Below are positions 46,302 to 55,272 of a DNA stretch of 64,000 nt, piece by piece. A program made the translations under genes and the position numbers. The stretch spans positions 1 through 64,000 of the forward strand of contig NZ_LKBD01000018.1 of the NCBI RefSeq assembly GCF_001399975.1, in the 5' to 3' direction. This DNA is from Pseudoalteromonas sp. P1-9 (GTDB lineage: Bacteria > Pseudomonadota > Gammaproteobacteria > Enterobacterales > Alteromonadaceae). The notes beneath the pieces are model-generated. The model searched no databases, was not told the origin of the DNA, and saw only the letters and a program-made list of their open reading frames with translations. The number at the start of each line of letters is the position of its first letter. The first letter of the stretch is position 1.

Positions 46302-46611
46302 AGACATTGTTGAGTCGTTATTAGAAGACGGCTCAAACCCAGACAAACTGTACGAAGTAGAACACCACTTTGTATGTGAAGATTTTGATAAGTTAGAAGA
46401 AGCGGCACTTGCTGCATTCAAACTTGGTTTTGACGTGGAAGATCCAGCTGAACTTGAATTAGAAGATGGCAGCAAAATTTGGGGCTTTGACGTTGTAGTT
46501 GAATGTGAACTTGACGCAGAACTTATTCTTGAAGATGTAGATAAGCTTATCGATCTTGCTGCAAAAGCTGGTGTGGAATACGATGGTTGGGGCACTTACT
46601 TTCAAGAGTAA
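46276..46611 (+). CDS. rraB: Ribonuclease E inhibitor RraB
   Basis: A 111-residue acidic protein of the RraB family, which binds RNase E and changes its activity on some mRNAs. Shared sequences with E. coli RraB are ESLLEDGSNPDKLYEVEHHF, FKLGFDVEDPAELE and the C-terminal VEYDGWGTYF. The C-terminal acidic tail of E. coli RraB is missing, making this form shorter. Start GTG at 46276 lies inside the end of plsC. Confidence 0.9.
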   Translation: MENWREISEDIVESLLEDGSNPDKLYEVEHHFVCEDFDKLEEAALAAFKLGFDVEDPAELELEDGSKIWGFDVVVECELDAELILEDVDKLIDLAAKAGVEYDGWGTYFQE

Positions 46612-46642
46612 GCTTCTGTGTTGTATTGACAAATCGAGTACA

Positions 46643-46670
46643 AAAAATAGCGCCAAATGGCGCTATTTTT
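46643..46670. terminator. Bidirectional intrinsic terminator after rraB
   Basis: AAAAATAGCGCC, AAAT loop, GGCGCTATTTTT. It separates rraB from the converging small membrane protein gene. Confidence 0.92.
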
Positions 46671-46954
46671 TATTGCGGCTTATCTTGTGAGAGTTTGAAC
46701 GGGGAGAACAATAAGACAGGCACTAAAATCAATGTGTGAATTGATAACCAAGCAAGGGTTCCTTCATATACGCCTAGCGCTGTAACTGCCGTAAAAAGGG
46801 CTAGTGCAGACGATACGACTGCCAGTAACCAATAAAGACCAATCGGGCTATTGCTATCAAAGCGAATACTTTCAGCGCATTGGTTACTTTTGAAATAGCA
46901 CGACATTGCAATAATTACCGTAATAAATGAAAAAGCAATCAAAATAACTTCCAT
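46670..46954 (-). CDS. Small membrane protein under Fur-box control (DUF3325-like)
   Basis: A 94-residue protein with three predicted transmembrane helices: 2-20, 38-58 and 68-85. The pattern of the first helix ending in an AM-x-C-Y-F motif and the LYWLLAVVSSALALFTAVTALG helix resembles DUF3325 proteins, which are usually encoded beside siderophore receptors and PepSY proteins. No such neighbours are seen here. The ATG (46954) follows CAGGGA. A promoter with a perfect TATAAT and a perfect Fur box upstream predicts iron-starvation expression. Family assignment is from memory of pattern only. Confidence 0.6.
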   Translation of the reverse strand: MEVILIAFSFITVIIAMSCYFKSNQCAESIRFDSNSPIGLYWLLAVVSSALALFTAVTALGVYEGTLAWLSIHTLILVPVLLFSPFKLSQDKPQ

Positions 46955-46987
46955 GGTTTTTCCCTGCTAGGTTTACATGTTGGTAAG

Positions 46988-47014
46988 ATTATACTGCGCA
47001 GAATTTCAAGTCAA
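46988..47014 (-). promoter_or_regulatory. Promoter of the small membrane protein
   Basis: On the minus strand TTGACT (47014-47009), a 15-base spacer and TATAAT (46993-46988). The transcript would start about 27 bases before the ATG. The spacing is short; TATTGA with a 17-base spacer is an alternative -35. Confidence 0.6.
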
Positions 47015-47020
47015 TAAAAA

Positions 47021-47035
47021 TGATAATGATTATCA
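47021..47035. promoter_or_regulatory. Perfect Fur box
   Basis: TGATAATGATTATCA is a perfect 7-1-7 palindrome matching the Fur consensus at all 14 defined positions. It lies immediately upstream of the -35 element of the minus-strand small membrane protein gene. Nothing convincing is encoded on the plus strand downstream: 47041-47477 has only short frames, hairpins and the pilZ terminator. Confidence 0.85.
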
Positions 47036-47380
47036 ATTAATTCAATCGTAAATGTATAAGCGCCAATAATCATAAAGTCTTTTGTTTTTTTAAGGCGTAT
47101 AGCTTAATGAATGCAATTGCAAAGCTGTCACACTCTCAACACTCCATGTTTTTAATGAAAATAATGATTCAATATTTGCAGGGTTAACGCGTGTATAAGG
47201 CTGCGCTTTTTGACAGGTAACAATGGCGATAGAGGTTGTACTGGCTGTGAAAGGTGTTAAATCTATACAGTTGCAATAAATATAAAAGTTGTTTTGGCTA
47301 TATTTGATGACGAGAAGATACTCAAAGGGGAAAGTAGAAATACTAAAGATGGCTTGCGTGAATGAGCTTCAAGATCACAA

Positions 47381-47405
47381 TAAATAGAAAACGCGCTTTA
47401 GCGCG
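47381..47405 (-). terminator. Intrinsic terminator after the PilZ gene
   Basis: On the minus strand CGCGC, TAAA loop, GCGCG, then TTTTCTATTTA. It lies 73 bases after the stop of the PilZ gene. A second hairpin (ACCTC/GAGGT, 47412-47426) without T tract precedes it. Confidence 0.75.
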
Positions 47406-47477
47406 CTGGTGACCTCAAACCGAGGTGATTTTAAACACATTACTTGCAGTTAACTTATGCTGCGATATTGAAAGCGT

Positions 47478-47849
47478 CTAATCGTTTAACACCGATAAAT
47501 GCTCAAGCTCACGATAAAGCTCTTCTTCATCTCCCATATTGAGTTCGATAAGGCGTTTTAAATGCGTCACACTGTCAATTTCAATTTGCTCACAGCGTAG
47601 CCCCAATTGGTCACTTTCAACATGTGCCAGCGACACCAGCATCTCAATCGCAATATCACTGTTAGAAAGTTGAAACACTAACTTGGCGTGATGCGAAAGA
47701 TCACACGCAGTAGGCCAGTTATCAGGCTTATTTAAAAGTGCACCTTTAAGCGATAAATCAAGGATTTCAGCGTTATACTCTACGCCCATAAAGGTTAATT
47801 TTGCAGGCGTGCGGTAAATAATACGAGTGAAATGTCGTCTTTCTTGCAT
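47478..47849 (-). CDS. PilZ domain protein, probable c-di-GMP effector
   Basis: A 123-residue single PilZ domain. Both c-di-GMP binding motifs are intact: RxxxR as RHFTR at residues 3-7 and D/NxSxxG as DLSLKG near residue 32. It should bind cyclic di-GMP and act as a one-domain effector; the partner is unknown. It is monocistronic, with its own terminator, and divergent from the unknown membrane protein gene. Confidence 0.85.
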   Translation of the reverse strand: MQERRHFTRIIYRTPAKLTFMGVEYNAEILDLSLKGALLNKPDNWPTACDLSHHAKLVFQLSNSDIAIEMLVSLAHVESDQLGLRCEQIEIDSVTHLKRLIELNMGDEEELYRELEHLSVLND

Positions 47850-47973
47850 TAGGAGCGCTCCTTATCGTCATCTTTAAAGCATAGCCGATTAACAAAAAAT
47901 ATTAAATATTTTCATGCTGATATGTTTAAATAGCGGGCGCCACTTATGGAATTTATTTTTTAAGGGAAAAACA

Positions 47974-48549
47974 ATGCCAGAACACGCTGAAAAACAAAAG
48001 ATTGATCACGGTGAATTGAAAAAAACCGGATTTTGGTTAAATCAGGCGTTTATGATTGTATCGACAATTGTTGGTGTATATTTAGCTGCACAAAGCGGTC
48101 TTGAACAAGCGCTAAAATTCGATACGTTAAGCAAAATGGAAGATAACTATTATCTGCGCATGTCGTTATACGATGAATTAGATGACGCGGTTAAAGAAAT
48201 TGAAACGTACGCAAAAGTCCTCGCCAAAAGCCCGCCAAAAGTAGTGATTACAGAGCAGCGCCCAATGCTCGACAAATACGTTTGGCAAACCATGAAGTAC
48301 AATCCCACTACTTTGGAAACGCCGAGTGAAATTCTTTCTGAAGTGCGCCGCTTTTATGGTAAAGCCGACCGCACCATCGATCAGGTAGGTCGCTGGGCCA
48401 TTGGTTCACGCCATGCATCAAAATTATTGTTAGAACAAACGGAATATTTTAAAAATGGCCCGCTGTTAAAACTTAAAGACAGTGCTGACGAGCTAAAACG
48501 CTTGTTAGCGAAAGAAGATATTCAAATTGGCGTATTAAAAGGAGAGTAA
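47974..48549 (+). CDS. Uncharacterised membrane-anchored protein
   Basis: I do not recognise this 191-residue protein. It has a short charged N-terminus, one transmembrane helix near residues 20-42 (QAFMIVSTIVGVYLAAQSGL), and a mainly helical, charged C-terminal region of about 145 residues that could form a coiled coil. The ATG at 47974 is preceded by AAGGGA; a longer frame from 47914 has no such site. The rhomboid gene starts six bases after its stop, so the two are an operon and the proteins may work together, for example as substrate or adaptor and protease. Confidence 0.7.
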   Translation: MPEHAEKQKIDHGELKKTGFWLNQAFMIVSTIVGVYLAAQSGLEQALKFDTLSKMEDNYYLRMSLYDELDDAVKEIETYAKVLAKSPPKVVITEQRPMLDKYVWQTMKYNPTTLETPSEILSEVRRFYGKADRTIDQVGRWAIGSRHASKLLLEQTEYFKNGPLLKLKDSADELKRLLAKEDIQIGVLKGE

Positions 48550-48555
48550 TAAGCC

Positions 48556-49638
48556 ATGACCAAACGTTGTCCAAAGTGCGTTAATGTAGCACTAGAAGTT
48601 ACCCATTATTGCGGTGAAGAAATTGATGTTTGCCGTCAGTGCGGTGGTTTGTGGTTTGAGAAAAACCAAGTTAATCGCATGATTGAAGAGATTAATGACG
48701 GCCCGATTGGCGAATGTTATAGCCATCACTTTGGTGAGCCTCAGGGTAGCACAGAATTAAACTGCCCTGATTGCGGCAGCCATTTAGAAGCGGTGCACTT
48801 ATTAAAAGATTATCAAACTGAACTGGATATTTGTCGTAAGTGTGATGGTAGCTGGATTGATAAAGACGAACTTACGTCAGTGGAGAACAGTCCTGAGTTA
48901 CGCGGTGCACTTGATGAACTAAATAAAAAAGTATCTTGGAAAACTTACTTATTCCAATTTCTAACGCAAATGCCAGTGGAATATAACTTAAAAACCAAGT
49001 CAAAACCTTGGGTAAACTGGTCTTTAATTGCGATTAATATTCTGATTTTCTGTGCGTATTTCTTTAACATCGAGAGCTTTGGTTTTGTATTAGAAAACTT
49101 TGCACTAAGACCTGCTGATGTTAATAACGGCCAAGAGATTTGGACTTTATTAACGTGTGTCTTTTTACATGGCTCTGTGATGCATTTAGTTGGAAACATG
49201 TATTTCTTATACATTATTGGCGATAACTTAGAAGATGCGCTTGGCCATAAAAAATACCTTATGTATTATTTAATATGCGGCATAGGCGCATCGCTGTTTA
49301 GCTTGGTTATGTCACAAGACCCGAATATTCCATCGGTTGGTGCCAGTGGCGCAATTGCCGGATTATTTGGCATGTACCTAATGTGGTTTAGACACGCTAG
49401 CTTAACCTTTATGTTTGTTATTTATCAAAAGAAACTGAGCGCGGTGTGGTTCTTTGCGATTTGGATAGCAATTAATATTTTCGGTCTAATCGTATTACAA
49501 GATGGCGTTGATTATGGCGCGCACATCGGTGGTTTTATTGTTGGTTTAGTGATTGGTTACTTCTTAAAAGAGAAGGTGCTTGCTGAAAACCCATTAATCA
49601 AACTGCTCAATCAGCCAGAAGCTGTGCTAAAACGTTAA
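48556..49638 (+). CDS. Rhomboid intramembrane serine protease with two N-terminal zinc fingers
   Basis: A 360-residue protein. Two TFIIB-type zinc ribbons come first (CPKC...CRQCGGLWFE at 5-34 and CPDC...CRKCDGSWID at about 72-102). The rhomboid domain follows from about residue 150 with six or so helices. Catalytic Ser264 is in GASGAIAGLFG and His323 in YGAHIGGF; the TM2 motif HGSVMHLVGNMYFLY is also present. It should cleave transmembrane substrates within the inner membrane; the zinc fingers may bind nucleic acid or protein on the cytoplasmic side. No substrate is known. Confidence 0.88.
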   Translation: MTKRCPKCVNVALEVTHYCGEEIDVCRQCGGLWFEKNQVNRMIEEINDGPIGECYSHHFGEPQGSTELNCPDCGSHLEAVHLLKDYQTELDICRKCDGSWIDKDELTSVENSPELRGALDELNKKVSWKTYLFQFLTQMPVEYNLKTKSKPWVNWSLIAINILIFCAYFFNIESFGFVLENFALRPADVNNGQEIWTLLTCVFLHGSVMHLVGNMYFLYIIGDNLEDALGHKKYLMYYLICGIGASLFSLVMSQDPNIPSVGASGAIAGLFGMYLMWFRHASLTFMFVIYQKKLSAVWFFAIWIAINIFGLIVLQDGVDYGAHIGGFIVGLVIGYFLKEKVLAENPLIKLLNQPEAVLKR

Positions 49639-49653
49639 TAACGTTTATGCATT

Positions 49654-49680
49654 AAAAAGCCCGCAATGTGCGGGCTTTTT
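49654..49680. terminator. Bidirectional intrinsic terminator
   Basis: AAAAAGCCCGCA, ATG loop, TGCGGGCTTTTTT. It lies between the converging rhomboid and ettA genes. Confidence 0.92.
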
Positions 49681-49699
49681 TGTATTGTGTGAAAACCAA

Positions 49700-51373
49700 T
49701 TAACCGATTTTCTTGTACTTAATACGTTTAGGTTGCGCAGCTTCTGCACCAAGCGTTTTCTTAAGCCATGCTTCGTATTCGGTGTAGTTACCTTCGAAGA
49801 AGTTAACTTGACCTTCATCACGGTAATCAAGAATATGCGTAGCAATACGGTCAAGGAACCAACGGTCGTGCGAGATACACATTACACAGCCTGGGAATTC
49901 TAAAATCGCATTTTCAAGGGCGCGTAATGTTTCAACGTCAAGGTCATTGGTAGGCTCATCGAGTAAGATCATATTACCGCCAGCTTTTAACAGCTTGGCT
50001 AGGTGAAGACGGTTACGCTCACCACCTGATAAGTCTTTCACGTATTTCTGTTGGTCGTTACCTTTGAAGTTAAAGCGCGATACATAAGCACGGCTGGCAA
50101 TTTCAAAGTTACCAATTTTCAATACGTCTTGGCCTTCAGATAATTCTTGGAATACGGTGTTTGAACCATCTAAATCGTCACGGAACTGATCAACTGTTGC
50201 AAGTTCAACGGTTTCACCAAGTTCAAATGAACCTGCGTCTGGTGTTTCTTGACCGCCTAGCATACGGAATAAGGTTGATTTACCAGCACCGTTAGCACCG
50301 ATAATACCGACGATTGCACCTTTTGGTACTGAGAAGCTTAAATCATCAATTAGTACACGGTCGCCGTAGCCTTTTTTGATGTTGTTTACTTCTAGTACTT
50401 TATCACCTAGGCGAGGACCTGGTGGAATAAATAGCTCATTGGTTTCGTTGCGCTTTTGATAATCAGAATGTTGTAGTTCTGAGAATTGCGCCATACGTGC
50501 TTTCGATTTAGCCTGACGGCCTTTCGGGTTTGAACGTACCCACTCAAGCTCCTGCGCAATTGATTTCTGACGTGCTTTTTCCGCTTTCTCTTCTTGCTTC
50601 AAACGCGCATCTTTTTGCTCAAGCCATGATGAGTAGTTGCCTTCCCATGGAATACCTTCACCACGGTCAAGTTCTAGAATCCAACCTGCCACGTTGTCTA
50701 GGAAATAACGGTCGTGGGTAATCGCCACAACAGTGCCTTCGTAATCGTGTAAGAAACGCTCTAACCAAGCTACTGACTCAGCATCTAAGTGGTTAGTTGG
50801 TTCGTCGAGTAATAGCATATCTGGCTTTTCAAGCAATAAACGACAAATCGCTACACGGCGACGCTCACCACCTGAAAGTAGTTTAATTGGCGTGTCCCAC
50901 TCTGGTAAACGAAGCGCATCGGCGGCGCGCTCTAGTGCATTATCTAGGTTGTGACCATCGTGCGCCTGAATAATTGCTTCAAGTTCACCTTGCTCTTTTG
51001 CCAATGCGTCAAAGTCTGCGCCGTCCATTGCGTATTCAGCGTAAACTTCGTCTAAACGTGCAAGGGCATTTGTTACTTCAGAAAGCGCTTCTTCAACAGT
51101 TTCACGTACTGTTTTGTTTTCGTCTAGTACAGGTTCCTGTGGTAAGTAACCAATTTTTGTATCAGGGAATGCGCGCGCTTCACCTTCAAACTCGGTATCA
51201 ACACCCGCCATAATACGAAGCAAGGTAGATTTACCTGCACCGTTTAAACCAAGCACACCAATTTTTGCGCCAGGGAAAAATGAAAGCGAGATATCTTTTA
51301 AAATAGTACGCTTTGGCGGCACTACTTTACTTACACGATGCATCGTGTAGATAAACTTATCCGGTAAAGGCAT
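49700..51373 (-). CDS. ettA: Energy-dependent translational throttle protein EttA
   Basis: A 557-residue ABC-F ATPase that binds the ribosomal E site and gates entry into elongation according to the ATP/ADP ratio. It has two ABC domains, each with Walker A (GLNGAGKST, GANGAGKST) and LSGGERRR/LSGGERNR signatures, plus the arm and P-site linker. It has no transmembrane segment. I use ATG at 51373 (MPLPDKFIYTMHRVSKV), close to the E. coli start; an upstream frame to 51442 adds 23 residues with no family match. Confidence 0.95.
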   Translation of the reverse strand: MPLPDKFIYTMHRVSKVVPPKRTILKDISLSFFPGAKIGVLGLNGAGKSTLLRIMAGVDTEFEGEARAFPDTKIGYLPQEPVLDENKTVRETVEEALSEVTNALARLDEVYAEYAMDGADFDALAKEQGELEAIIQAHDGHNLDNALERAADALRLPEWDTPIKLLSGGERRRVAICRLLLEKPDMLLLDEPTNHLDAESVAWLERFLHDYEGTVVAITHDRYFLDNVAGWILELDRGEGIPWEGNYSSWLEQKDARLKQEEKAEKARQKSIAQELEWVRSNPKGRQAKSKARMAQFSELQHSDYQKRNETNELFIPPGPRLGDKVLEVNNIKKGYGDRVLIDDLSFSVPKGAIVGIIGANGAGKSTLFRMLGGQETPDAGSFELGETVELATVDQFRDDLDGSNTVFQELSEGQDVLKIGNFEIASRAYVSRFNFKGNDQQKYVKDLSGGERNRLHLAKLLKAGGNMILLDEPTNDLDVETLRALENAILEFPGCVMCISHDRWFLDRIATHILDYRDEGQVNFFEGNYTEYEAWLKKTLGAEAAQPKRIKYKKIG

Positions 51374-51517
51374 GAATAATCCTATAGTGATTTTAATAAT
51401 GTAATTGCTGCATATTGTAGTGTGATAAATGGGGGCATTCAATGTCGTAGTAGATTTAAAATGTCATTCTGTTAAGTTAAGGTAAATTCACATAAAAATA
51501 ATAGTAATTGCTTACCT

Positions 51518-53746
51518 ATGCCGGCGCTTAATAAAACCTCTTTTTATCTTTTATTTTGTTCAATATTGATGAGTTTTGAACTGAGTGCATCGAATGAGCC
51601 AAAAATAGGTTTAGTACTCGGAGGTGGCGGTGCTAAAGGCGGTGCGCATATTGGCGTGTTAAAGGTACTTGAAGCGAATAATGTAAAAGTCGACTATATC
51701 GCCGGTACTAGTATCGGCGCTTATGTTGCAGGTATGTATGCCTTGGGATATTCAGCGAGTGAAATTGAAAAGTTTATGCTTAATGAAGATTGGAACCAAG
51801 GTTATTCAGATGATATTCCAAGAGAAGTATTACGCTATCGCGATAAAGAGGCACGCGATAAATTTAATCTACAGCTGAATTTTGGTATTCGTGACGGTGC
51901 ATTGCGTTCATCTAAAGGTTTGCTTGTCGGGCAAAGTATGAGCCGTTTATTGCGAAACTCCACGCGTTCAGTGCATTTGTTTGATGATTTTGACCAGTTA
52001 GCAATCCCGTATCGCGCAATTGCTACCGATTTATCGACCAGTGAAGCCGTGGTGATTTCATCTGGTAGTATTGCAGAAGCAATGCAAGCTTCGGCTTCGG
52101 TACCCGGGGCTGTGCAGCCGACCGAAATTGATGGTCGCTTACTGGTTGATGGTGGCATCGCCAATAATTTGCCGGTTGACGTAGTAAAAGAGATGGGCGC
52201 AGATATCGTTATAGCCGTGGATATAGGTGCATCACTTGCTCAGTCGAATGAGTTTACATCAACTATGGAAGTACTTGGCCAGCTTTCGACTATTTTGACC
52301 AATGCCTCAACACAATGGCAAAAACGTTTGCTAAGTGAAAAGGACATTTATATTCGCCCCGACATTGATGACTTAAGCACCACTGACTGGGCTGATTTAG
52401 AAGAATCGTTAGTGCGCGGGCTTGCTGCTGCAAAAATCGCGGAACCAAAACTGCAAACCTTAGCTACTTCATCGAGTGAATTTGAGGCGTACCAAGTTGC
52501 TAAACGTGAGCGCAGCCAACTGTGGTTTCAGCCAATTTATAACCCAGTACTTGCGATTTCGTTGGATAATTTGTCAGACGTTAATAATAAATTGATACTC
52601 AAACACTTTTCGATTAACCCCGGAGACACCCCATCGGAGCATGATGTGCAGCAGGCGGTAAATCGCGTTTATGCGCTCAATGAATTTGAGCGTGTTGAAA
52701 CCGAGTTTAAAGATACCGAGCAAGGGCGGGTGTTAGTATTAAAAACAGTTGGTAAATCGTGGGGGCCAAACTATTTAGATTTTGGCGCTAATTATCAAAG
52801 TGATGTGACAGTAAACTCAGTTCTCTCAATTGATATGGCGTTTACGAACAGCAATATTAATCGCTTTGGAGGATCGTGGCGCAATGAGATTTCGCTTGGT
52901 TTTGAAGAGTATATCGCGACCGAATTTTATCAACCGCTAAACGCAGAAGATGACTATTATGCGAGTGCTCGCCTTGCGTTTATCAAAGACAGATACAAGC
53001 TACAAACGGTAACGCAAGCGTACTTTGATTTAGAAAAGAATCACCTGCGTGGTAATTTAGCGCTCGGTTACAACATTAATAATTTTTGGCGATTTGAGTT
53101 TGGCACAATACGGGATGTAGGCGAACTTGAACAAAAATCATTGATTAATGATAAATTCCCCTTTGATCAAACGGGCTTTTACAGCAGTTTGATGTATGAC
53201 ACCTTAGATAGCATTAGTTTTCCAACCCAAGGTAATCGACTACGTGTTTATTATGGTCGTTTTAAAGAAGCGTATGACGATCGCCTTGATCCAATCGACA
53301 GTCGCTATGCCAGTAAATACAAAATTGATTGGCGCGGCGCTTTTTCTATTCGCCACCATGGCTTAGTTGGCACAGCATCGTATACCAGTTATGAATCAGA
53401 CGGTACATTTACCGTTAACACTGAGCGCTTGGGCGGCTTTTTAAATTTATCGGGTTATGGCAAAAACGTGTTAAACGGTCCTAAAAAAGCGTTTGGCGCA
53501 GTGATTTATCAATACGATTTAGGTCGCGATATGCTTAATATGACCAGCATGCCACTTTACTTTGGTGTGAGTGCTGAAGTAGGCAATGTGTGGGATATTC
53601 AACAAAGTGTCGATTTATCTGAGCTTATTTTTGCCAGCAGCTTGTTTGTTGGCACCGATACACGCTTTGGCCCAGCTGCATTTGGTTTTGGTGCAACCGA
53701 TGATGGCGAATCCAGCTTTTTTGTCTCATTAGGCAAACACTGGTAG
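51518..53746 (+). CDS. Patatin-like phospholipase with POTRA and beta-barrel (type Vd, PlpD-like)
   Basis: A 742-residue outer-membrane protein. The signal peptide ends near residue 25. The patatin domain (about 28-320) has the oxyanion loop GGGGAKGG, the nucleophile Ser65 in GTSIGA and the catalytic Asp211 in DGG. A POTRA segment (FSINPGDTPSEHDVQQAVNRVYALNEFERVETE) follows, and then a BamA-like barrel ending in the C-terminal aromatic Trp. The layout is that of type Vd autotransporters such as PlpD. It may act on lipids of other cells; the target is not known. Confidence 0.86.
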   Translation: MPALNKTSFYLLFCSILMSFELSASNEPKIGLVLGGGGAKGGAHIGVLKVLEANNVKVDYIAGTSIGAYVAGMYALGYSASEIEKFMLNEDWNQGYSDDIPREVLRYRDKEARDKFNLQLNFGIRDGALRSSKGLLVGQSMSRLLRNSTRSVHLFDDFDQLAIPYRAIATDLSTSEAVVISSGSIAEAMQASASVPGAVQPTEIDGRLLVDGGIANNLPVDVVKEMGADIVIAVDIGASLAQSNEFTSTMEVLGQLSTILTNASTQWQKRLLSEKDIYIRPDIDDLSTTDWADLEESLVRGLAAAKIAEPKLQTLATSSSEFEAYQVAKRERSQLWFQPIYNPVLAISLDNLSDVNNKLILKHFSINPGDTPSEHDVQQAVNRVYALNEFERVETEFKDTEQGRVLVLKTVGKSWGPNYLDFGANYQSDVTVNSVLSIDMAFTNSNINRFGGSWRNEISLGFEEYIATEFYQPLNAEDDYYASARLAFIKDRYKLQTVTQAYFDLEKNHLRGNLALGYNINNFWRFEFGTIRDVGELEQKSLINDKFPFDQTGFYSSLMYDTLDSISFPTQGNRLRVYYGRFKEAYDDRLDPIDSRYASKYKIDWRGAFSIRHHGLVGTASYTSYESDGTFTVNTERLGGFLNLSGYGKNVLNGPKKAFGAVIYQYDLGRDMLNMTSMPLYFGVSAEVGNVWDIQQSVDLSELIFASSLFVGTDTRFGPAAFGFGATDDGESSFFVSLGKHW

Positions 53747-53875
53747 TTGTATAATTAAATTTAATGAAAGATTTGTTTCGCATTTTAAATATTTATATTT
53801 CGATTTAAAAATATCATTAAAAATACACTGTGAAAAATTTTCAATCCCTGTTTAAATAACTTCACATATACAAAG

Positions 53876-53912
53876 TAGGCAAGGGCGCTTTTTAAGCGTA
53901 CAATACGCCCTT
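53876..53912 (+). promoter_or_regulatory. glyA promoter with flanking inverted repeat
   Basis: TAGGCA (53876-53881), 17 bases, TACAAT (53899-53904) form a fair promoter. AAGGGCG (53881-53887) and CGCCCTT (53906-53912) form a 7-base inverted repeat enclosing the -10 region, which could be an operator. No known regulator can be assigned. Confidence 0.5.
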
Positions 53913-53945
53913 TATCCCACAACCATCTTCTATTTAGGAGTAACC

Positions 53946-55202
53946 ATGTTAGAACGTAGCATGAATATCTCGGATTTTGATCCAGAACTATTTGGCGCAA
54001 TGGAAAACGAAAAGCAGCGTCAAGAAGAGCACATCGAACTTATCGCGTCTGAAAACTACTGTAGCCCGCGTGTACTTGAAGCACAAGGTTCTCAGTTAAC
54101 TAACAAATACGCGGAAGGTTACCCTTACAAGCGTTACTACGGTGGTTGTGAGCACGTTGATGTTGTTGAGCAATTAGCAATTGATCGCGCTAACGAATTA
54201 TTCGGTACAGATTACGCAAACGTGCAACCGCACGCTGGTTCACAAGCAAACGCGGCAGTATTCCAAGCGTTACTTCAGCCGGGTGACACAGTTTTAGGTA
54301 TGAGCCTTGCACACGGCGGTCACCTAACTCACGGTTCACACGTAAACTTCTCAGGTAAAACGTACAACGCAGTTCAGTACGGTCTAAATGAAGAAACTGG
54401 CGAAATCGACTACGCACAAGTTGAAGCGCTAGCACTAGAGCATAAGCCTAAAATGATCATCGGTGGTTTCTCAGCATACTCAGGTATTGTTGATTGGGCT
54501 AAATTCCGTGAAATCGCAGATAAAGTAGGTGCTTACCTTCTAGTTGATATGGCACACGTTGCTGGCCTTGTTGCTGCAGGCGTTTACCCAAGCCCAGTAC
54601 CATTTGCACACGTTGTTACAACAACTACGCACAAAACATTAGCGGGTCCTCGCGGTGGCTTAATCGTGTCTAACTGTGGCGACGAAGAGATTTACAAAAA
54701 GTTAAACTCTGCGGTATTCCCAGGTGGTCAAGGTGGTCCTTTATGTCACGTAATCGCTGCTAAAGCGGTTGCATTTAAAGAAGCACTAGAGCCAGAGTTC
54801 AAAGCATACCAAACACAAGTTGTTAAAAATGCGCAAGCTATGGTTGAAGTATTCAAAGCTCGTGGCTACGACGTTGTTTCTGGTAAAACAGACAACCACC
54901 TATTCTTACTTGATTTAATCAACAAAGATATCACAGGTAAAGATGCAGACGCAGCACTTGGTAATGCTTACATTACAGTTAACAAAAACTCAGTACCAAA
55001 CGACCCACGTTCTCCGTTTGTAACATCTGGTCTGCGCATTGGTTCTCCTGCAATCACGCGTCGTGGTTTTAAAGAAGCAGAAGCAAAAGAGTTAACTGGC
55101 TGGATCTGTGATGTTCTAGACAACATCGAAGATACAAAAGTACAAGATGAAGTACGTGAGAAAGTAAAAGCAATTTGTGCGAAACACCCTGTTTACGCAT
55201 AA
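53946..55202 (+). CDS. glyA: Serine hydroxymethyltransferase
   Basis: A 418-residue PLP enzyme interconverting serine and glycine with tetrahydrofolate. It has [26 protein letters not shown] and the PLP lysine in [15 protein letters not shown] near residue 230. The length equals E. coli GlyA (417). ATG at 53946 follows TAGGAG. Biased codon use suggests high expression. It is single, with its own promoter and terminator. Confidence 0.97.
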   Translation: MLERSMNISDFDPELFGAMENEKQRQEEHIELIASENYCSPRVLEAQGSQLTNKYAEGYPYKRYYGGCEHVDVVEQLAIDRANELFGTDYANVQPHAGSQANAAVFQALLQPGDTVLGMSLAHGGHLTHGSHVNFSGKTYNAVQYGLNEETGEIDYAQVEALALEHKPKMIIGGFSAYSGIVDWAKFREIADKVGAYLLVDMAHVAGLVAAGVYPSPVPFAHVVTTTTHKTLAGPRGGLIVSNCGDEEIYKKLNSAVFPGGQGGPLCHVIAAKAVAFKEALEPEFKAYQTQVVKNAQAMVEVFKARGYDVVSGKTDNHLFLLDLINKDITGKDADAALGNAYITVNKNSVPNDPRSPFVTSGLRIGSPAITRRGFKEAEAKELTGWICDVLDNIEDTKVQDEVREKVKAICAKHPVYA

Positions 55203-55230
55203 TGTTTTCTCATTGTTAACATGATATGAT

Positions 55231-55256
55231 AAGGCCGCTTTTTTGCGGCCTTTTTT
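55231..55256 (+). terminator. Intrinsic terminator after glyA
   Basis: AAGGCCGC, TTTTTT loop, GCGGCCTT, then TTTT. It lies directly before nrdR and isolates glyA from the riboflavin operon. Confidence 0.9.
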
Positions 55257-55272
55257 CTTTCGAGAGTTGTTT

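Noticed and set aside
47041..47220. Possible RyhB-like iron-regulated RNA right of the Fur box
   Set aside because: I found no convincing plus-strand terminator and no RyhB core sequence; the Fur box is explained by the minus-strand gene.
55200..55272. FMN riboswitch before the riboflavin cluster, also considered in 58647-58755
   Set aside because: Neither gap is long enough or shows the conserved FMN aptamer pattern.
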